This document shows positions 21,363-32,197 of a stretch of 64,000 nt of DNA, piece after piece (the first letter of the stretch is position 1; each line of letters begins with the position of its first letter). The DNA is taken from NCBI GenBank assembly GCA_024811115.1, contig JAKOGH010000685.1, positions 1-64,000 of the forward strand. Direction: 5' to 3'. Both the position numbers and the translations under genes were made by a program. Under the pieces are notes generated by a model that saw nothing but the letters and a program-made list of their open reading frames with translations, was not told where the DNA came from and did no database searches. This DNA is from Terana coerulea. Its lineage: Eukaryota; Basidiomycota; Agaricomycetes; Polyporales; Phanerochaetaceae.

Positions 21363-23411
21363 ATGCTGAGGTACATCCCACTCCTTGCCATCGCGGCGGG
21401 CCTGGTTCACAGGGGCGCCGGACAGCAAACGCCGTTCGGTATACCGGTCGAATATAACGTCGTGCAACGCGCCATCACCCCGGAGTTGTCCTTATATGCT
21501 GAAGAACAGCTGGAGAAGTACGGCGTACCAGGACTCTCCGTTGGAGTTGTATACGTGAACGAGAGCGGGACGATCGAGACGGAGTTCGGGACGTGGGCCA
21601 ACAGGACGGAGGACGGGGATCCAGTCGACGAAGGCGTGCGTTATCTCTTACTTTGCTTTGCAGCTGAATGCTGACGAGCGTGAGCAGACCCTGTTCTACA
21701 TCGGCTCATGCTCGAAGGCGTTCCTGTCTGCCGCCGTCGGCATCCTGATAGACGATTTCGCGCACGGCAAGAACGTGACCGCGCTGCCGCCTGGTCTTAG
21801 CTCGTTCACCTGGGATACGAAGCTGCAGAAACTGCTTCCCGGCGACGCGGGGTTGGAAGCTCATGGACTCGTACGCCGATGCAAAGGCGAACCTCCGCGA
21901 TATTTTCAGCCATTCTACCGGTCTACCTCGGTAAGTCAAATGCACACCGTGGCTAAAAGACCTCATTTAAGGCTGACTATCCTTATAGCCACGATGTTGG
22001 ATATAGTGCCGACGACACCGTTGCGGATGTCGTGAAAAAGCTACGTTATCTCAAACCTGCACACGAGTTTCGAGAGAAGTGGTACTACAATAATTGGGTG
22101 CGCTCCACTTACAACTCACGCCGATGCGGTTTCTAATCCCCTTGTAGATGTTCTTTGTTGGCGCACACATCGTCGAAAAGTACACCGATAAGCCCTTGAG
22201 TGCATTTGTGGAAGAGCGGATATTTAAGCCGCTAGACATGCAGTCGACCACCTATTACGCTGGCAAAGTTCGTGAACGACAACACATTAGCCATGCATTC
22301 AGCGAGAACAAACGCAGGATACCTTTCGTATTTTTGGGGACGACACTGCAGCAAAGCTCATCGCAGGAGCTGGTGGCATCATTTCTAACACGGTTGACAT
22401 GGTGCGTTCCTGGTCAATGATCATCCGTTACCTGCATCGATTTCTAATGCAATACTGCCAGACAAAGTGGCTCGCCGCACTTATCAATGGTGGAGTCAAT
22501 CCCCTTACGAAGGATGTAGTCATACCCGAAAGCGTGCTTGAAGCGGTCTCCACTGCCTACAGCGTAGAACGTGGACAAGCTCGCGGTGATTGGGCTATCG
22601 CGGGGTACGGAATGGGGTGGGGTCGGTCATCCTACAAAGGTCGCGACGTGAGTCACAGCTCTCCTCTCAGTAATCAAGTTTACCCAACTAACAAGAGGCC
22701 TTAGGTCGTTTCTCACAACGGCGGTCTTCCCGGCTTCCTCTCATACACCTCTTTCTTGCCCTCCGACCGCTTTGGTGTCGTCGCTTTCATCAACAGCAAC
22801 CAAGGAGGCGCTCTGCCCGACCGCGTTGCGGAGCGCATTTTCGACAATGTGCTGGGGCTTCCACACACAAACTCGGAGGTGGTCGCCTCGACCGCTAACT
22901 CCAGCTGTACCCAGGCGAGCCACCACAGCGAGCATGACCGTATGGATGAACGTAGCCCCAAACCCACGCTTGCCCTTGTCTGCGTACGAAGGCACCTACT
23001 TTCACCCTGGCTTCGGCAACTTCACCCTCTGCTCCGCGTCAAGTACGTCGCACTATTGTCAGCAAGTCTTGGACGCGTTCTCAGCCGTCCGCTCCGTGGA
23101 CGAGACCTCTGGCTTATATGCGTCGTGGCCGAAGATCTGGGCCAAGCATCTGCAGCTGACTCCCCGGGGCGAACCACACCTTCGGTCTCGAGGCCTTCAC
23201 GATATTACCGCAGGGCTACGGCAAGGATACGACCCCGTTTATCACGGGTCTGTATGCGACCGAGACGCCGTTCCCGGCCATTTTCGATGTTGAGGATGGA
23301 CGGGCGAAGGGGCTGGCGTTCCCTGGAGGGTTCGAGACGCCGTTGATGAAGTTCGAGGAAAAGGGAGAATTGAAGGACTGGGCTGTTGCGTATTTCAACA
23401 AGATAGCATGA
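21363..23411 (+). CDS. Secreted serine beta-lactamase/transpeptidase-family protein (several apparent indels)
   Basis: The ATG at 21363 opens a signal peptide (MLRYIPLLAIAAGLVHRGAG). The family's catalytic motifs are present: SxxK in YIGSCSKAF, YxN in YYNNW and HxG in VSHNGGLPG. The late region includes YEGTYFHPGFGNFTLC, a C-terminal fold common in fungal members. These enzymes act on esters, amides or peptides outside the cell; the substrate is unknown. At least four short introns are visible (for example 21926-21979 and 22654-22704). The frame must be corrected near 21852 (GGGGTTGG), 22335 (TTTTTGGGG), between 22900 and 22965, and near 23166 (CCCCGGGG). Intact motifs and splice sites suggest sequence errors more than decay. 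Confidence 0.75.
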
Positions 23412-23633
23412 GAGTAAGACGGCTACTTCAGCGATCCGTTCAAACTGTGATTGTGAGTAGCATAACCGCATGTGTCTGAGCCTCCTATAACTCTGGAGGT
23501 TTGCTAGAATTGGTATTGGATCTTCGGCGCCCACTTGCCTCATGGCTGTCATGTGCCCAGCCAGTGTCGTGGGCATGCACCACAATCCGAACCCCCTTCA
23601 CCTTACTGCGAATCGTAATCGACTCAATCCACC

Positions 23634-25191
23634 ATGTCGACCTCGTCGCTTTCCAAGACTGAACATCGCGTGGCGTCAGCCCCCTTCGATAGAAAGGATC
23701 TGGCAGAGCTTGTCATCATCACGACCAGCGACGATGTCGATTTCTACCTCATCAAGGGTGTGCTTATTGTGGCATCCCCGTTCTTCGACGACATGTTTTC
23801 TCTCAAGCAGCCGGAGCCCTCCGGGCCAAGCTCGCGAGAGCTCGATCGCATCCCCATATCCGAACCTTCAGAGGTCTTTGACCTTCTAATGCGATTGTGT
23901 TATCCTGTGATAGAACCGGCGATTAAGGACATGTCCACTCTGGAAAGGGTACTCCAGGCGGCGGTGAAGTACCAGATGGAGAAGGCCACTGAACTGATGA
24001 AACGCGCACTTCGCGGCTTTGTTGGGGTTCGACCACTCGAGGTCTACGCAGTTGCGTGTCGACAGGGAGCCGAAAATGAAGCTAATCTCGCCGCCACCTT
24101 CTGGAAGAGAATCCGCGGTGACTCGCTATCAAATTCAAACAACGATTTCATGTCAACCATCGCCGGTGGCAGCTACATCCCAGAAATGGCCACGATTTCA
24201 TCGGCTGCATACTACCAGCTACTACACTACCTCGCAGACAATAGTGGCATTTCTTTTACTCTGGCCGCTCCACTCCGTCGTCGCGATCATGCGGAGACTT
24301 CCTTATCACTCCCACCTCGCACTGTCCCCTCAGACACCTCCCTTCGCTCGCTTGACAACGTCGTCTTCCCCGTACACAGCGCTTTGCTCCGCGTCGCATC
24401 TGCAGGCAAACTTCTTGATGGAGCTACCGAATTCATTGGAGACGGATCGACGAACGCTGTGATTTTGTGTTGACCTCGACAGCACAATTCTCAGTCCTCT
24501 TATCGACTTCTGCTATCCTCTTGCCTCCTTCAAGCAGAGGAGCTTGCGAGAGCTCGAAGCCATCATCGACGGCGCGGTGAAATACGACATGCAGGATGTT
24601 CTTGAGGCTGCCAAACATCACCTGGCAAGTTTGCTTCCCTCCCAACCTCTTTCTATTTACTTCTTGGCTACCAGGCAAGGCTGGAGGGCCTGAAGCTGCA
24701 GAGGCGGCGAGACAAGCGGTGGAAAAGGGCATCGAGGGTGTCTATGTCCAGGAGATGGAGGACGTCCCGGCTTCAGCCTACTACGCCCTTTTGGAGTTCC
24801 AACATCGGTACGTGCAATGCGTCACACGCATTGTTGAAAATCGAGCACCCAACTGTTCAATGTGGAAAACGCTGTCAGCCGTTCGCCGAAGGACAACACC
24901 CATGACGGTCACCGTCCCCATGCTGGAGATAGCACTTCAGCGCTCCGAGGATCTGTACACTCGATTGCTCGATATCTCGAGCAGCGGATACTGCTCAAGC
25001 TGCGGCAACTATAGGAGTAGTGGAGGCGGGGCAAACGTCCTGCCAGGAATTGTAGCTGTTCACAGCCTGCAATAGAACCAGCAAAAACAGCATCAGATTT
25101 TCTAACACAGAGCGAAGAGATGCAGGAGACAATACGGCAGGCTCTAGCTAAGGTGCGCCCACGCCACTCTCATCATTCCAATGTGTTCTGA
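23634..25191 (+). CDS. Two-lobed BTB/POZ-like protein 1 (apparent indels)
   Basis: The ATG is in ACCATG context. The first lobe reads AELVIITTSDDVDFYLIK, then VASPFFDDMFSLKQP, RLCYPVIEP and a helical stretch AVKYQMEKATELMKRAL, the usual course of a basidiomycete BTB domain. A second, weaker BTB-like lobe follows with VVFPVHSALLRVASAGKLL, FCYPLASFK and AVKYDMQDVLEAAKHHL. The frame shifts near 24470, near 24685 (GGAGGGCC) and near 25065; after the last the protein continues to a stop at 25191. BTB domains mediate protein-protein contact, often with Cul3 ligases; no such partner is visible here. It belongs to the same family as 26680-28164 and 28511-30139. Confidence 0.75.
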
Positions 25192-25773
25192 GACACGTTA
25201 CACAGCTTGAGCCTCCGAAGGGGCTCGACAATTCCACGGAAAAGATAGTCGCGTAATCCAACAAAGGGAAACGGTGACTCTGAGACTCCAATACGTCCTG
25301 CTGTTCATCTTTCATACTACGGTGTACTTTGGTGACATATCTGGATTCTCTGCGGGAAATTAAGAACTGGTATACTACATATAAAGAAACCAGCGGCCTG
25401 TGTGAGCCATTTCTCAACGCTTTTCATTGTAACAGCTTTTCCGATTTGCTCATTGCGCAGCTGCTTCAGGCCATCTGCAGCCGAGTCCGACTGATAACTC
25501 ACTGAGCCGTAACGTCTGACGGTGCCGTAGGCATAGTGTATTATTTGAGTGTTTTTAGGATTGGTGTCTTACCTTGCCTTGCACGTAAGTTCTCGTTGAA
25601 CGCTGGATAGATTCCGACAGTGTGGCCGGAAAAGCCCGTGATTATGCAGCCATCACATCAGTTACGCCACGAAGTCAGCGCTAGCCAGATCTGGCGAAAT
25701 TCCAACTCATTCTCTCCCACCATCAAGCGGGCAGTGAGGGGTGTGCTATCGCACCCATATTCTGCAGCTCACC
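25192..25773. other. Intergenic, no gene seen
   Basis: The stretch lies between BTB gene 1 and the ENY2 gene; no coding signal was seen. Confidence 0.5.
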
Positions 25774-26247
25774 ATGCCTCGCGCTGATGGGGACAACTCC
25801 GGCTTGTATGTGTCGGTCTATCGCAGAATGATTGAAAGCGGGGAGTGGGACCGGTGAGCTACTGCGAATGCGAACTAACCTGATGACTCAGTTTCACGCA
25901 TGCTTTGTAGGATTCTTGCCACGCTTACAAGGCGACTGAATGAAACAGGGTGGATAGACGACGTCCATCACACAACCAAAGGTGAGTATTACTCGACTGT
26001 GTAATATCCAGGCCCTTGAGCGTCTGATCGATGGAGCAGAGACAGCCCGATACGCGGACCCGCAGCTCTCAGTCCGCCAACTCATGGAGAGGATGCAAGC
26101 TCATGCTGACAGTAAGTATGCTTGTTACAGTGCGATAAAACTGCACAACGAATTAACACTGTGTTGAAAGATAGTGTCTCGCCTGCCGTAAGGCAAGAGA
26201 TCATATCTCTCATACGCCAATATTTGGATGTGCAGATTGAGAAGTGA
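25774..26247 (+). CDS. ENY2/Sus1-like SAGA and TREX-2 subunit
   Basis: Exons 25774-25853, 25911-25981, 26012-26111 and 26171-26247 encode about 108 residues. The order YRRMIESGEWDRILATLTRR, LNETGWIDDVHHTTK, LSVRQLMERMQAHAD and VRQEIISLIRQYLDVQIEK matches the small all-helical ENY2/Sus1 family (about 90-110 residues). That family is known to sit in the SAGA deubiquitinase module and in TREX-2 at the nuclear pore, linking transcription and mRNA export. Exons 1-2 and 3-4 are in phase, but the exon 2 to exon 3 join is off by one base (CCAAAG|GTGAGT to CAG|GCCCTTGAG). Either a single-base error lies near 25980 or another splice site is used. Confidence 0.75.
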
Positions 26248-26412
26248 GATCCAGTCTATCCCATCCTTAATTTGGCTTGTACTTGGCTCGAAGACTCCGC
26301 GGTCAATATGCGCCAATGATGGACTCATGTACGTACACCCAGAAATCCCAGCATGCGAAAGGAGATGTGGTGACTAAGTATATCAGTGACTTTTGTTTTC
26401 ATAACCGGAGAG

Positions 26413-26635
26413 TTACGACCAAAGTCGACTTACTACTTCCCAGCTGTAATCAGTAGTACACGCATTCAACGACTTCCCAAAGATAGCAAAATCCCCGCCA
26501 GAGCTAGTATTCGTCATGGCCTCTGCGAGTTCAGCTAGCGCCCGATTGGTGACGTAAGAGATAAACGCCCGAGGCTCCTCGAGGTTGCTGAGCTTGAAGC
26601 TGCACTCAAGCTGACCCCCGCGTTGTAGTATCCAT
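26413..26635 (-). CDS. Possible small gene or fragment, unknown
   Basis: One minus-strand frame is open for over 60 codons with good codon use (it includes CSFKLSNLEEPRAFISYV and NRALAELAEAMTNTSSG). An ATG at 26635 is in frame only if the G run at 26615-26619 gains one base. The frame ends at 26413, or a GTAAGT donor at the end of SWEV continues it. I do not recognise the protein. Confidence 0.3.
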
Positions 26636-26679
26636 CACTACATTTTCCGTGTTATTACGACCCATATACTCATTCATCG

Positions 26680-28164
26680 ATGGAAACAAAGAAGAACAAC
26701 TCCGACCAAGTACTACCCCCAGCACGTCGATTAATATTGGCACGGCAGCCGTTCGACACCACAGCCGCCGACGTTGTTTTTACCACTTCAGACAATGTTG
26801 ACTTTCACGTCTATAAGGCGGTCCTCCTTCTCGCTTCCCCATTCTTCGCGGATATGTTCTCACTTGCCCAACCTCCCGCGTTGTCTGGAACCAGTCCCAC
26901 GGATGACGCCATCTCCATCCCCGAGGATAGCCAGACGTTTGACGACCTGTTGCGTCTGTGCTATCCAGTGGACGACCCGGACTTGTGCGACTTATCCCGC
27001 GTGGAGAAGGCGCTAGACGCAGCTTTGAAGTATCAAATGCTCGAGGCGACGAAGCTTCTGAAGCGCCGCCTCCGCGCTTTTGTGGAAGACCAACCGCTCC
27101 GCATGTATGCATTGGCGAGTCGCATTAAGGCCGAGGAGGAGGCTAGACTTGCTGCTACTTCGTGGAAACAGAAGAACGCATTCCCCGCAGAAGCTATAGA
27201 TTTCAAACACACGATTCCTGGTGCCAGCTATTCTGACGAGATGGCTGACATCCCCGCCGCAGCGTACTATCGACTACTTCAATTTTGCCGGGGCAATATC
27301 ACCACGTCCTTCATGTTCACGTATCACAATGCCCAAGTGAGTGTTAAAAATACTGCTCAAGTGCTGAGCATGCCGAAGAATCTGATGCATAAATAGGCTC
27401 AAACACTATCTCGCGAGTGCTCTATGTTTAGTGTCTATTCCTCCGACGCCGATGTTATACTGAAATCGATCGACAACGTGGAGTTTCGGGCACATAAATT
27501 GCTCCTCCGCTTGGCATCCGCAGAAAAGCTACTGGATGTCCCGTCGCGTTTTCAGGAGACGTGTAACGACGAGGTCCCTGTCATTCAAACGGAGCTTCCT
27601 GCCGAAACATTGGAAGACCTACTGCGCATGTGCTATCCCATGGTCAACAATGAACTTGATGACCCAGGCCGACTCAGAAGGCTTCTGCATGTCGCGCGCA
27701 AATACAGCATGTCAGGATTAAGCGAAGCCATCAAACGACATATCAGGCGTCTCATGTGCACCCAAGCTCTACCGATGTATTTCATTGCGGCCGAAAATGG
27801 GTGGCAAGAGGAAGCCGACGAAGCTGCCCGACTTTTGGCACAGGAGCGCATCGAGGACGCGTACCATCCTATCATGGAGGACTCATCCGCTGCCACCTAC
27901 CATGCTCTTTTGGACTATCATCATCGATGCGCCGCCATTATCATGTATGCTTGTGAAAGGTATACGCCCTCTTATACCCAATGGAAGTTCCCGCGCCCCA
28001 CGTGGACCAAGACTGCGCCTCAGGTTCTTCCGGCGCATATTGTGAACAAATACGTAGGCAGTCAACTTAACACGATGCTGGTAGAGAGTGAGATGTGGGA
28101 GACTGAAGTCAAAGAATTGATGTCAAGGTTTGTACACAGCACAAAGTGCTGTGCAGCATATTGA
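26680..28164 (+). CDS. Two-lobed BTB/POZ-like protein 2
   Basis: Exons 26680-27336 and 27397-28164 join in phase 0 across a GTGAGT...TAG intron and give 474 residues with no correction. Lobe 1 has ADVVFTTSDNVDFHVYKAVL, LASPFFADMFSLAQP and LLRLCYPVDDPD. Lobe 2 has ADVILKSIDNVEFRAHKLLL, RLASAEKLLD and LLRMCYPMV. Both lobes are followed by helical segments that end in a PLRMYALASR- or LPMYFIAAENGW-type motif. The intron falls between the lobes, consistent with an ancient internal duplication. It probably works in protein-protein contacts; the target is unknown. Confidence 0.85.
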
Positions 28165-28510
28165 CGAGGTTTGCGCAGATCAAGTTCATCCTTCCAACAC
28201 GTACTCAGTCACGAACAGATGTCAAGAATTGATCCATTTACGACGTAGCGGTAGGCATACTGAAGCTGCAGTTGTATAGCGGCACAGCCCAGTCGGCTAT
28301 GCCGCTGAGTCCAGGAGTATATAGCAAGTTTGTCATAACTCAATTCATAAGTCCTTGTAAGTATACCCACTATCGCGTTTCAAACTTACGTACGAGGGCA
28401 TGCGGAGGTTGCGGTATCATCCTTTTACTCATGAGCAGCGGCCCTTGTGTACCTGGCTGGGGAGACCGCAGCCATCACAGGGCACTTATAACGAACAACA
28501 AAAATACATT
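28165..28510. other. Convergent intergenic region, no gene seen
   Basis: The stretch lies between the 3' ends of BTB genes 2 and 3. Confidence 0.5.
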
Positions 28511-30139
28511 TCACAAGACAATTCGAACCAGAAAGACATCTAAGCATCTTCCAACCTCGGCTTCACCTAAAACAGCTCTGTTCAGTTTTTTCTGCGAAGG
28601 AGAGATAATACGCACTTTAGCCAGTTCCTCTTTCATTTCAGTGTCCATAGCTTGCGCAGCATCTAAAAAGTCTGTCTCCAAATTCAGTGGTTTGGTTGGT
28701 CTATTCGTCGGCTTTGCTTTCCCATCCGCTCGCCTGCCCAAATGGCTGCTGGTCTGAGCCCTATGGGCACTCGGACGAGGACACTGCTCCGCCAGCGCTT
28801 TCTTCATCCGTATCTCAACAATGGGGAGAGGGACAGTGAGCAGCATCCCGCTTCTCTGCCTGCCACCCGATACCTTCCGCCAATCTTGGACGTAGTCGCA
28901 ATGACGCGAGGTCACACGGGCGATGACCTTGCGGCATTCGAAGTGGTACCGTAGTAAGCGAAAGTACGCTCTCGCCGAGACATCTTCCATCTCGGGCACG
29001 TACTGGTCCTCGATGCGCAGAGTGGCCAACGTTCGAGCCGCTTGTTCGGCCTGCGGCATCCAGCCATTCTCCGCGGCGATGAAGTAAATCCGCAGCGGCG
29101 CGGACTGTAGACGCTGCATGAGCTGCGCCTTGGCCGTCTTGATGATAGACGAGATGTCGTAGCTCGTGGCGACCCAAAGGACGTGTGCAAGGGCAGCGAG
29201 ATCCTGAAAGATCTCCAGGCCGCCAAGAGGGTAGCAGAGTTGAATGACTTTGGCCAGCACCCATCCGGGCGCGCTGACGCGGCTCATGGGCAAGCCAGAC
29301 GCCTTCTCGCGCCGGTTTTCCTCGCCGAGCAACCTGCCCGCCCCCGCTAGCTCCAGAACCAACCTGTGGACTCCGATTTCAAGACCGTCCGTGGACTTGA
29401 GGACAAAGTCCACAGGCTGGGAATGGGTCTCCGTAAAGAGGGATTCAGGCACTTCCCTATCAACACGTTCGCGCCTCTGCGAGTTGCGGTACGTCGTCGT
29501 GAACTGCGGCTGGCAGAAGCTGAAGGGGCGGCGGTCGACGCTGTCTGGCGGTGAGCGAATGTACTGGAGAAGTCGGAAGTATGCGCCAGACGATGTTACA
29601 TCCATGTCCTTGCTGTAGCTCGCCCCTTCCGCAGTCAACAGAAAATCGGTCTGATAAAACCTCTGTTGGTCTTTAAGTACCTTCGCCGACGCCACCGCCT
29701 CGGCCTCGAGTTCAAAGCGGCATGCGACTGCGTAGACTTGGCGAGGCTCGGTCGTGAGATGGGATCGCAGCCAACGTATAGCGAGCTTCATGGCTTCCAC
29801 CATGTCGTATTTCTTCGCAGCTTCGAAAACGCGGCCGACGATCCAAAGATCTTTGGGCTCGGGGTCATCGACGGGGTAACAGAGACGGAGCAAGTGGTCG
29901 AGGGTCTCGCTGTCTTCCGAGCAGGGGACTGGCTCGATGTAACGCTCCTTCTCGGATGGGAGTGGTTGATATAAGGAGAACATTTCGCGAAAGAATGGGG
30001 AGGCGACCGATAAGATGGCTTTCGAGACGTAGAACTTCACATGATCTGAAGTCTCTAGTATTGCGTCGCCTTCAGCAGTGTTGTTGAAGGGATAAGCTGC
30101 AACCGTGCGGTCTGCAGATGACTTCGAGCCTTCGGCCAT
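28511..30139 (-). CDS. Two-lobed BTB/POZ-like protein 3
   Basis: An uninterrupted 542-residue frame starts MAEGSKSSADRTVAAYPF. Lobe 1 has GDAILETSDHVKFYVSKAIL and VASPFFREMFSLYQPLP; lobe 2 has VDFVLKSTDGLEIGVHRLVL and LELAGAGRLLGEE. The helical parts end in RQVYAVACRFELEAEA and PLRIYFIAAENGWMPQA. A Pro/Arg-rich linker (SHLGRRADGKAKPTNRP) leads to a C-terminal helix DAAQAMDTEMKEELAKVR that is also found at the end of BTB protein 1. Unlike copy 2 it has no intron between the lobes. It is convergent with BTB gene 2 and divergent from the RTT106-like gene. Confidence 0.85.
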   Translation of the reverse strand: MAEGSKSSADRTVAAYPFNNTAEGDAILETSDHVKFYVSKAILSVASPFFREMFSLYQPLPSEKERYIEPVPCSEDSETLDHLLRLCYPVDDPEPKDLWIVGRVFEAAKKYDMVEAMKLAIRWLRSHLTTEPRQVYAVACRFELEAEAVASAKVLKDQQRFYQTDFLLTAEGASYSKDMDVTSSGAYFRLLQYIRSPPDSVDRRPFSFCQPQFTTTYRNSQRRERVDREVPESLFTETHSQPVDFVLKSTDGLEIGVHRLVLELAGAGRLLGEENRREKASGLPMSRVSAPGWVLAKVIQLCYPLGGLEIFQDLAALAHVLWVATSYDISSIIKTAKAQLMQRLQSAPLRIYFIAAENGWMPQAEQAARTLATLRIEDQYVPEMEDVSARAYFRLLRYHFECRKVIARVTSRHCDYVQDWRKVSGGRQRSGMLLTVPLPIVEIRMKKALAEQCPRPSAHRAQTSSHLGRRADGKAKPTNRPTKPLNLETDFLDAAQAMDTEMKEELAKVRIISPSQKKLNRAVLGEAEVGRCLDVFLVRIVL

Positions 30140-30571
30140 ATTCCTCTGAAAGTCCAGTCCGCCAAGTCAACGACTCGTTCGTGTGGGTACCAGTTTGCTT
30201 ACCGCAGGAAAGAGTGAGATCAGCCTTTAGTAGGGAGAGGCAACGCTCGGTAAACCAGTTAAATGTAGCGGTCGTTTCACGGCGGTAGAGGGTGGATAGT
30301 GCTACGCTGTGTTTGCCGTCACAAGAGCCTGCAGAGGTGGTAGATGAAGATTGTAGTTGAAAGTGGGAGAGCCTGGGAGAGCAGCTGCGGGCTGGCCTCG
30401 CGCGTCTTTGGGCACGTTTCTTCCAGTCTACGATCACGACCACAACTCTCTACTACCCACGAACTGGATGAAGAATTGCAGGGCAGAAACACGGTCTAGG
30501 GTGAGCCCTTCTTCAAACAACTCATGATAACTCTTAGGATGCTGAAGTCATTTGTTTCGCGGTATGAAGGT
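30140..30571. other. Divergent upstream region, no gene seen
   Basis: The interval separates the starts of BTB gene 3 and the RTT106-like gene. Confidence 0.5.
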
Positions 30572-32197
30572 ATGACCGAACCGTACCTTCAACTGCAGCG
30601 AGTGCAGGATGTGCTCCCTACGGAGTTGAAACTTCAAGTCCAGAGGTTGCCGGACGAAGTCAGATCCCTCATTGACACGTTACTTTCGTTCACTGGTGGG
30701 GAGAATGCCCACCACGCGAGACGGCCGCTACAAGGCTCGAATGGGCAACCCAACAGACAATCGCCATGCAACTCCCCACGTCAGTCCCCAAGCACTCAAA
30801 CGGACATGCAAAACGTTCTCGCGAGGAGGATACTGCTGAAGACTCGCATACAGCGAAGCGGACACGAACATCGCCTTCCCCCTCCGCCGAACCCGACGCG
30901 CCGCTGTACACACTCCATGCCCTTTCCATATCATCACCACTGCGGAAGAAGCTGGATATCCGAATACACGAACGTAGTCTGCGACTGATCAATCCAGCCT
31001 CACAAATCGTGGAACACTCTACACCCCTTTCCTCCATAAAACGCGCCTTCCTACTACCCACGCGAGGCAAGCCGAAGCCTCATTGGACGGTTGTCTTGCT
31101 GTCTTCCGATACCCCAGCACCGACCGGCAAAGCCGCCGCCGCGTCGGCTGAAGCCAAAGATAACATCCAGATTATATTCGGCGTGGACGCCACACCACCG
31201 TCTCATAGTACTACAGACCACACCACAGACGCGCCCGAAGAGACGAAGCATCCCAAAAGCACCCCCATCTTACCCTCCCTGCGCGCCTTTCTGTCGCATC
31301 TACCCGTACCTCTCATCGAACCCGACACCTCCATTTTCCGCAGTGCGACCAGCGCGAACGGTGAGCCGGTAGCTGGAGTGCAAGCCTACCGCGGCGCGAA
31401 GGAAGGGACCATCTGGTTCTTGCCTGGTGGCATCCTCTGGGATGCCAAAACCCTGCGAATATTGGTCTACCAGGGATCTCGTCCATTCCACGAACGAGGC
31501 AGGCGAGGCGGGTACCGGTTCTGACGGTGTCCGCCTGGTCACCGCTACAGGCAGAACATGTTCGGTCTACATTCGAAGGAGGGTATTTGACGAACCGAGC
31601 GATGGGAAGGACGGCGATGACGATGAGGAGGAGGAAGAGATCAAGTGTGTGGAGACGGACTTCAACATGGTAGACGGAAAGGAGCAGGATGGGATTTCGC
31701 AGTGGGTGAAACGATATAAGAATAGGTTCGGGAAGGAGGAAAGCGAGGAGCAGGTCGGGTACGGGATCAAAAACGGGAAGGTGGACTTGAAGGGCAAAGG
31801 GAAGGCTGTGGCGCCGCCGCCGCCTAATGAAGACTCAGACGACGAAGATGACTCCGACTTCGTTGGTGATAGCGACAGCGACGGCGGTTCTGCTACAAGC
31901 GGCAGCGGCAGTGATGGCGAGGAAGGTGGCGGAGACAACGAGGGCGGTGGCAGCGACGACGAAGGTGACGGGTCTGCTGAAGAAGAGGAAGACGAGGATA
32001 TTGACGAAGAGCAAGAGCTCGATCCTGCGCGGCATCCCTTACTCCGTCCTGGCGCGATGCCGCGTATGTCGCAGGCTGCTATGGACGCAGCTGTCGGTAT
32101 GGTGTTCGATGATCTACTTGGCGGCAGTGGTACGAAAGGGAAAGCGAGGACCCATGAGGTGGAGAGCGAAGATGAGGAGGATGAGCTAGCTGACTGA
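30572..32197 (+). CDS. RTT106: RTT106-like histone chaperone (two apparent indels)
   Basis: The protein starts MTEPYLQLQRVQDVLPTELK and has a basic patch HAKRSREEDTAEDSHTAKRT. A tandem PH-like region follows, with KKLDIRIHERSLRLIN, IKRAFLLPTRGKPKPHWTVV and AYRGAKEGTIWFLPGGILW. The last stretch is the signature of the Rtt106/Pob3-middle-domain family. The C-terminus is strongly acidic (DSDDEDDSDFVGDSDSD and similar), as in known family members, which bind H3-H4 with H3K56 acetylation and act in replication-coupled nucleosome assembly. The frame shifts near 30700 (GCCCACC) and near 31440 (CTCTGGGATGCC); after them the match to KPCEYWSTRDLVHS continues. An upstream in-frame ATG at 30524 is possible. 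Confidence 0.75.

Noticed and set aside
31567..31938. A Ser/Pro-rich minus-strand frame
   Set aside because: It is the antisense reading of the acidic tail of the RTT106-like gene.
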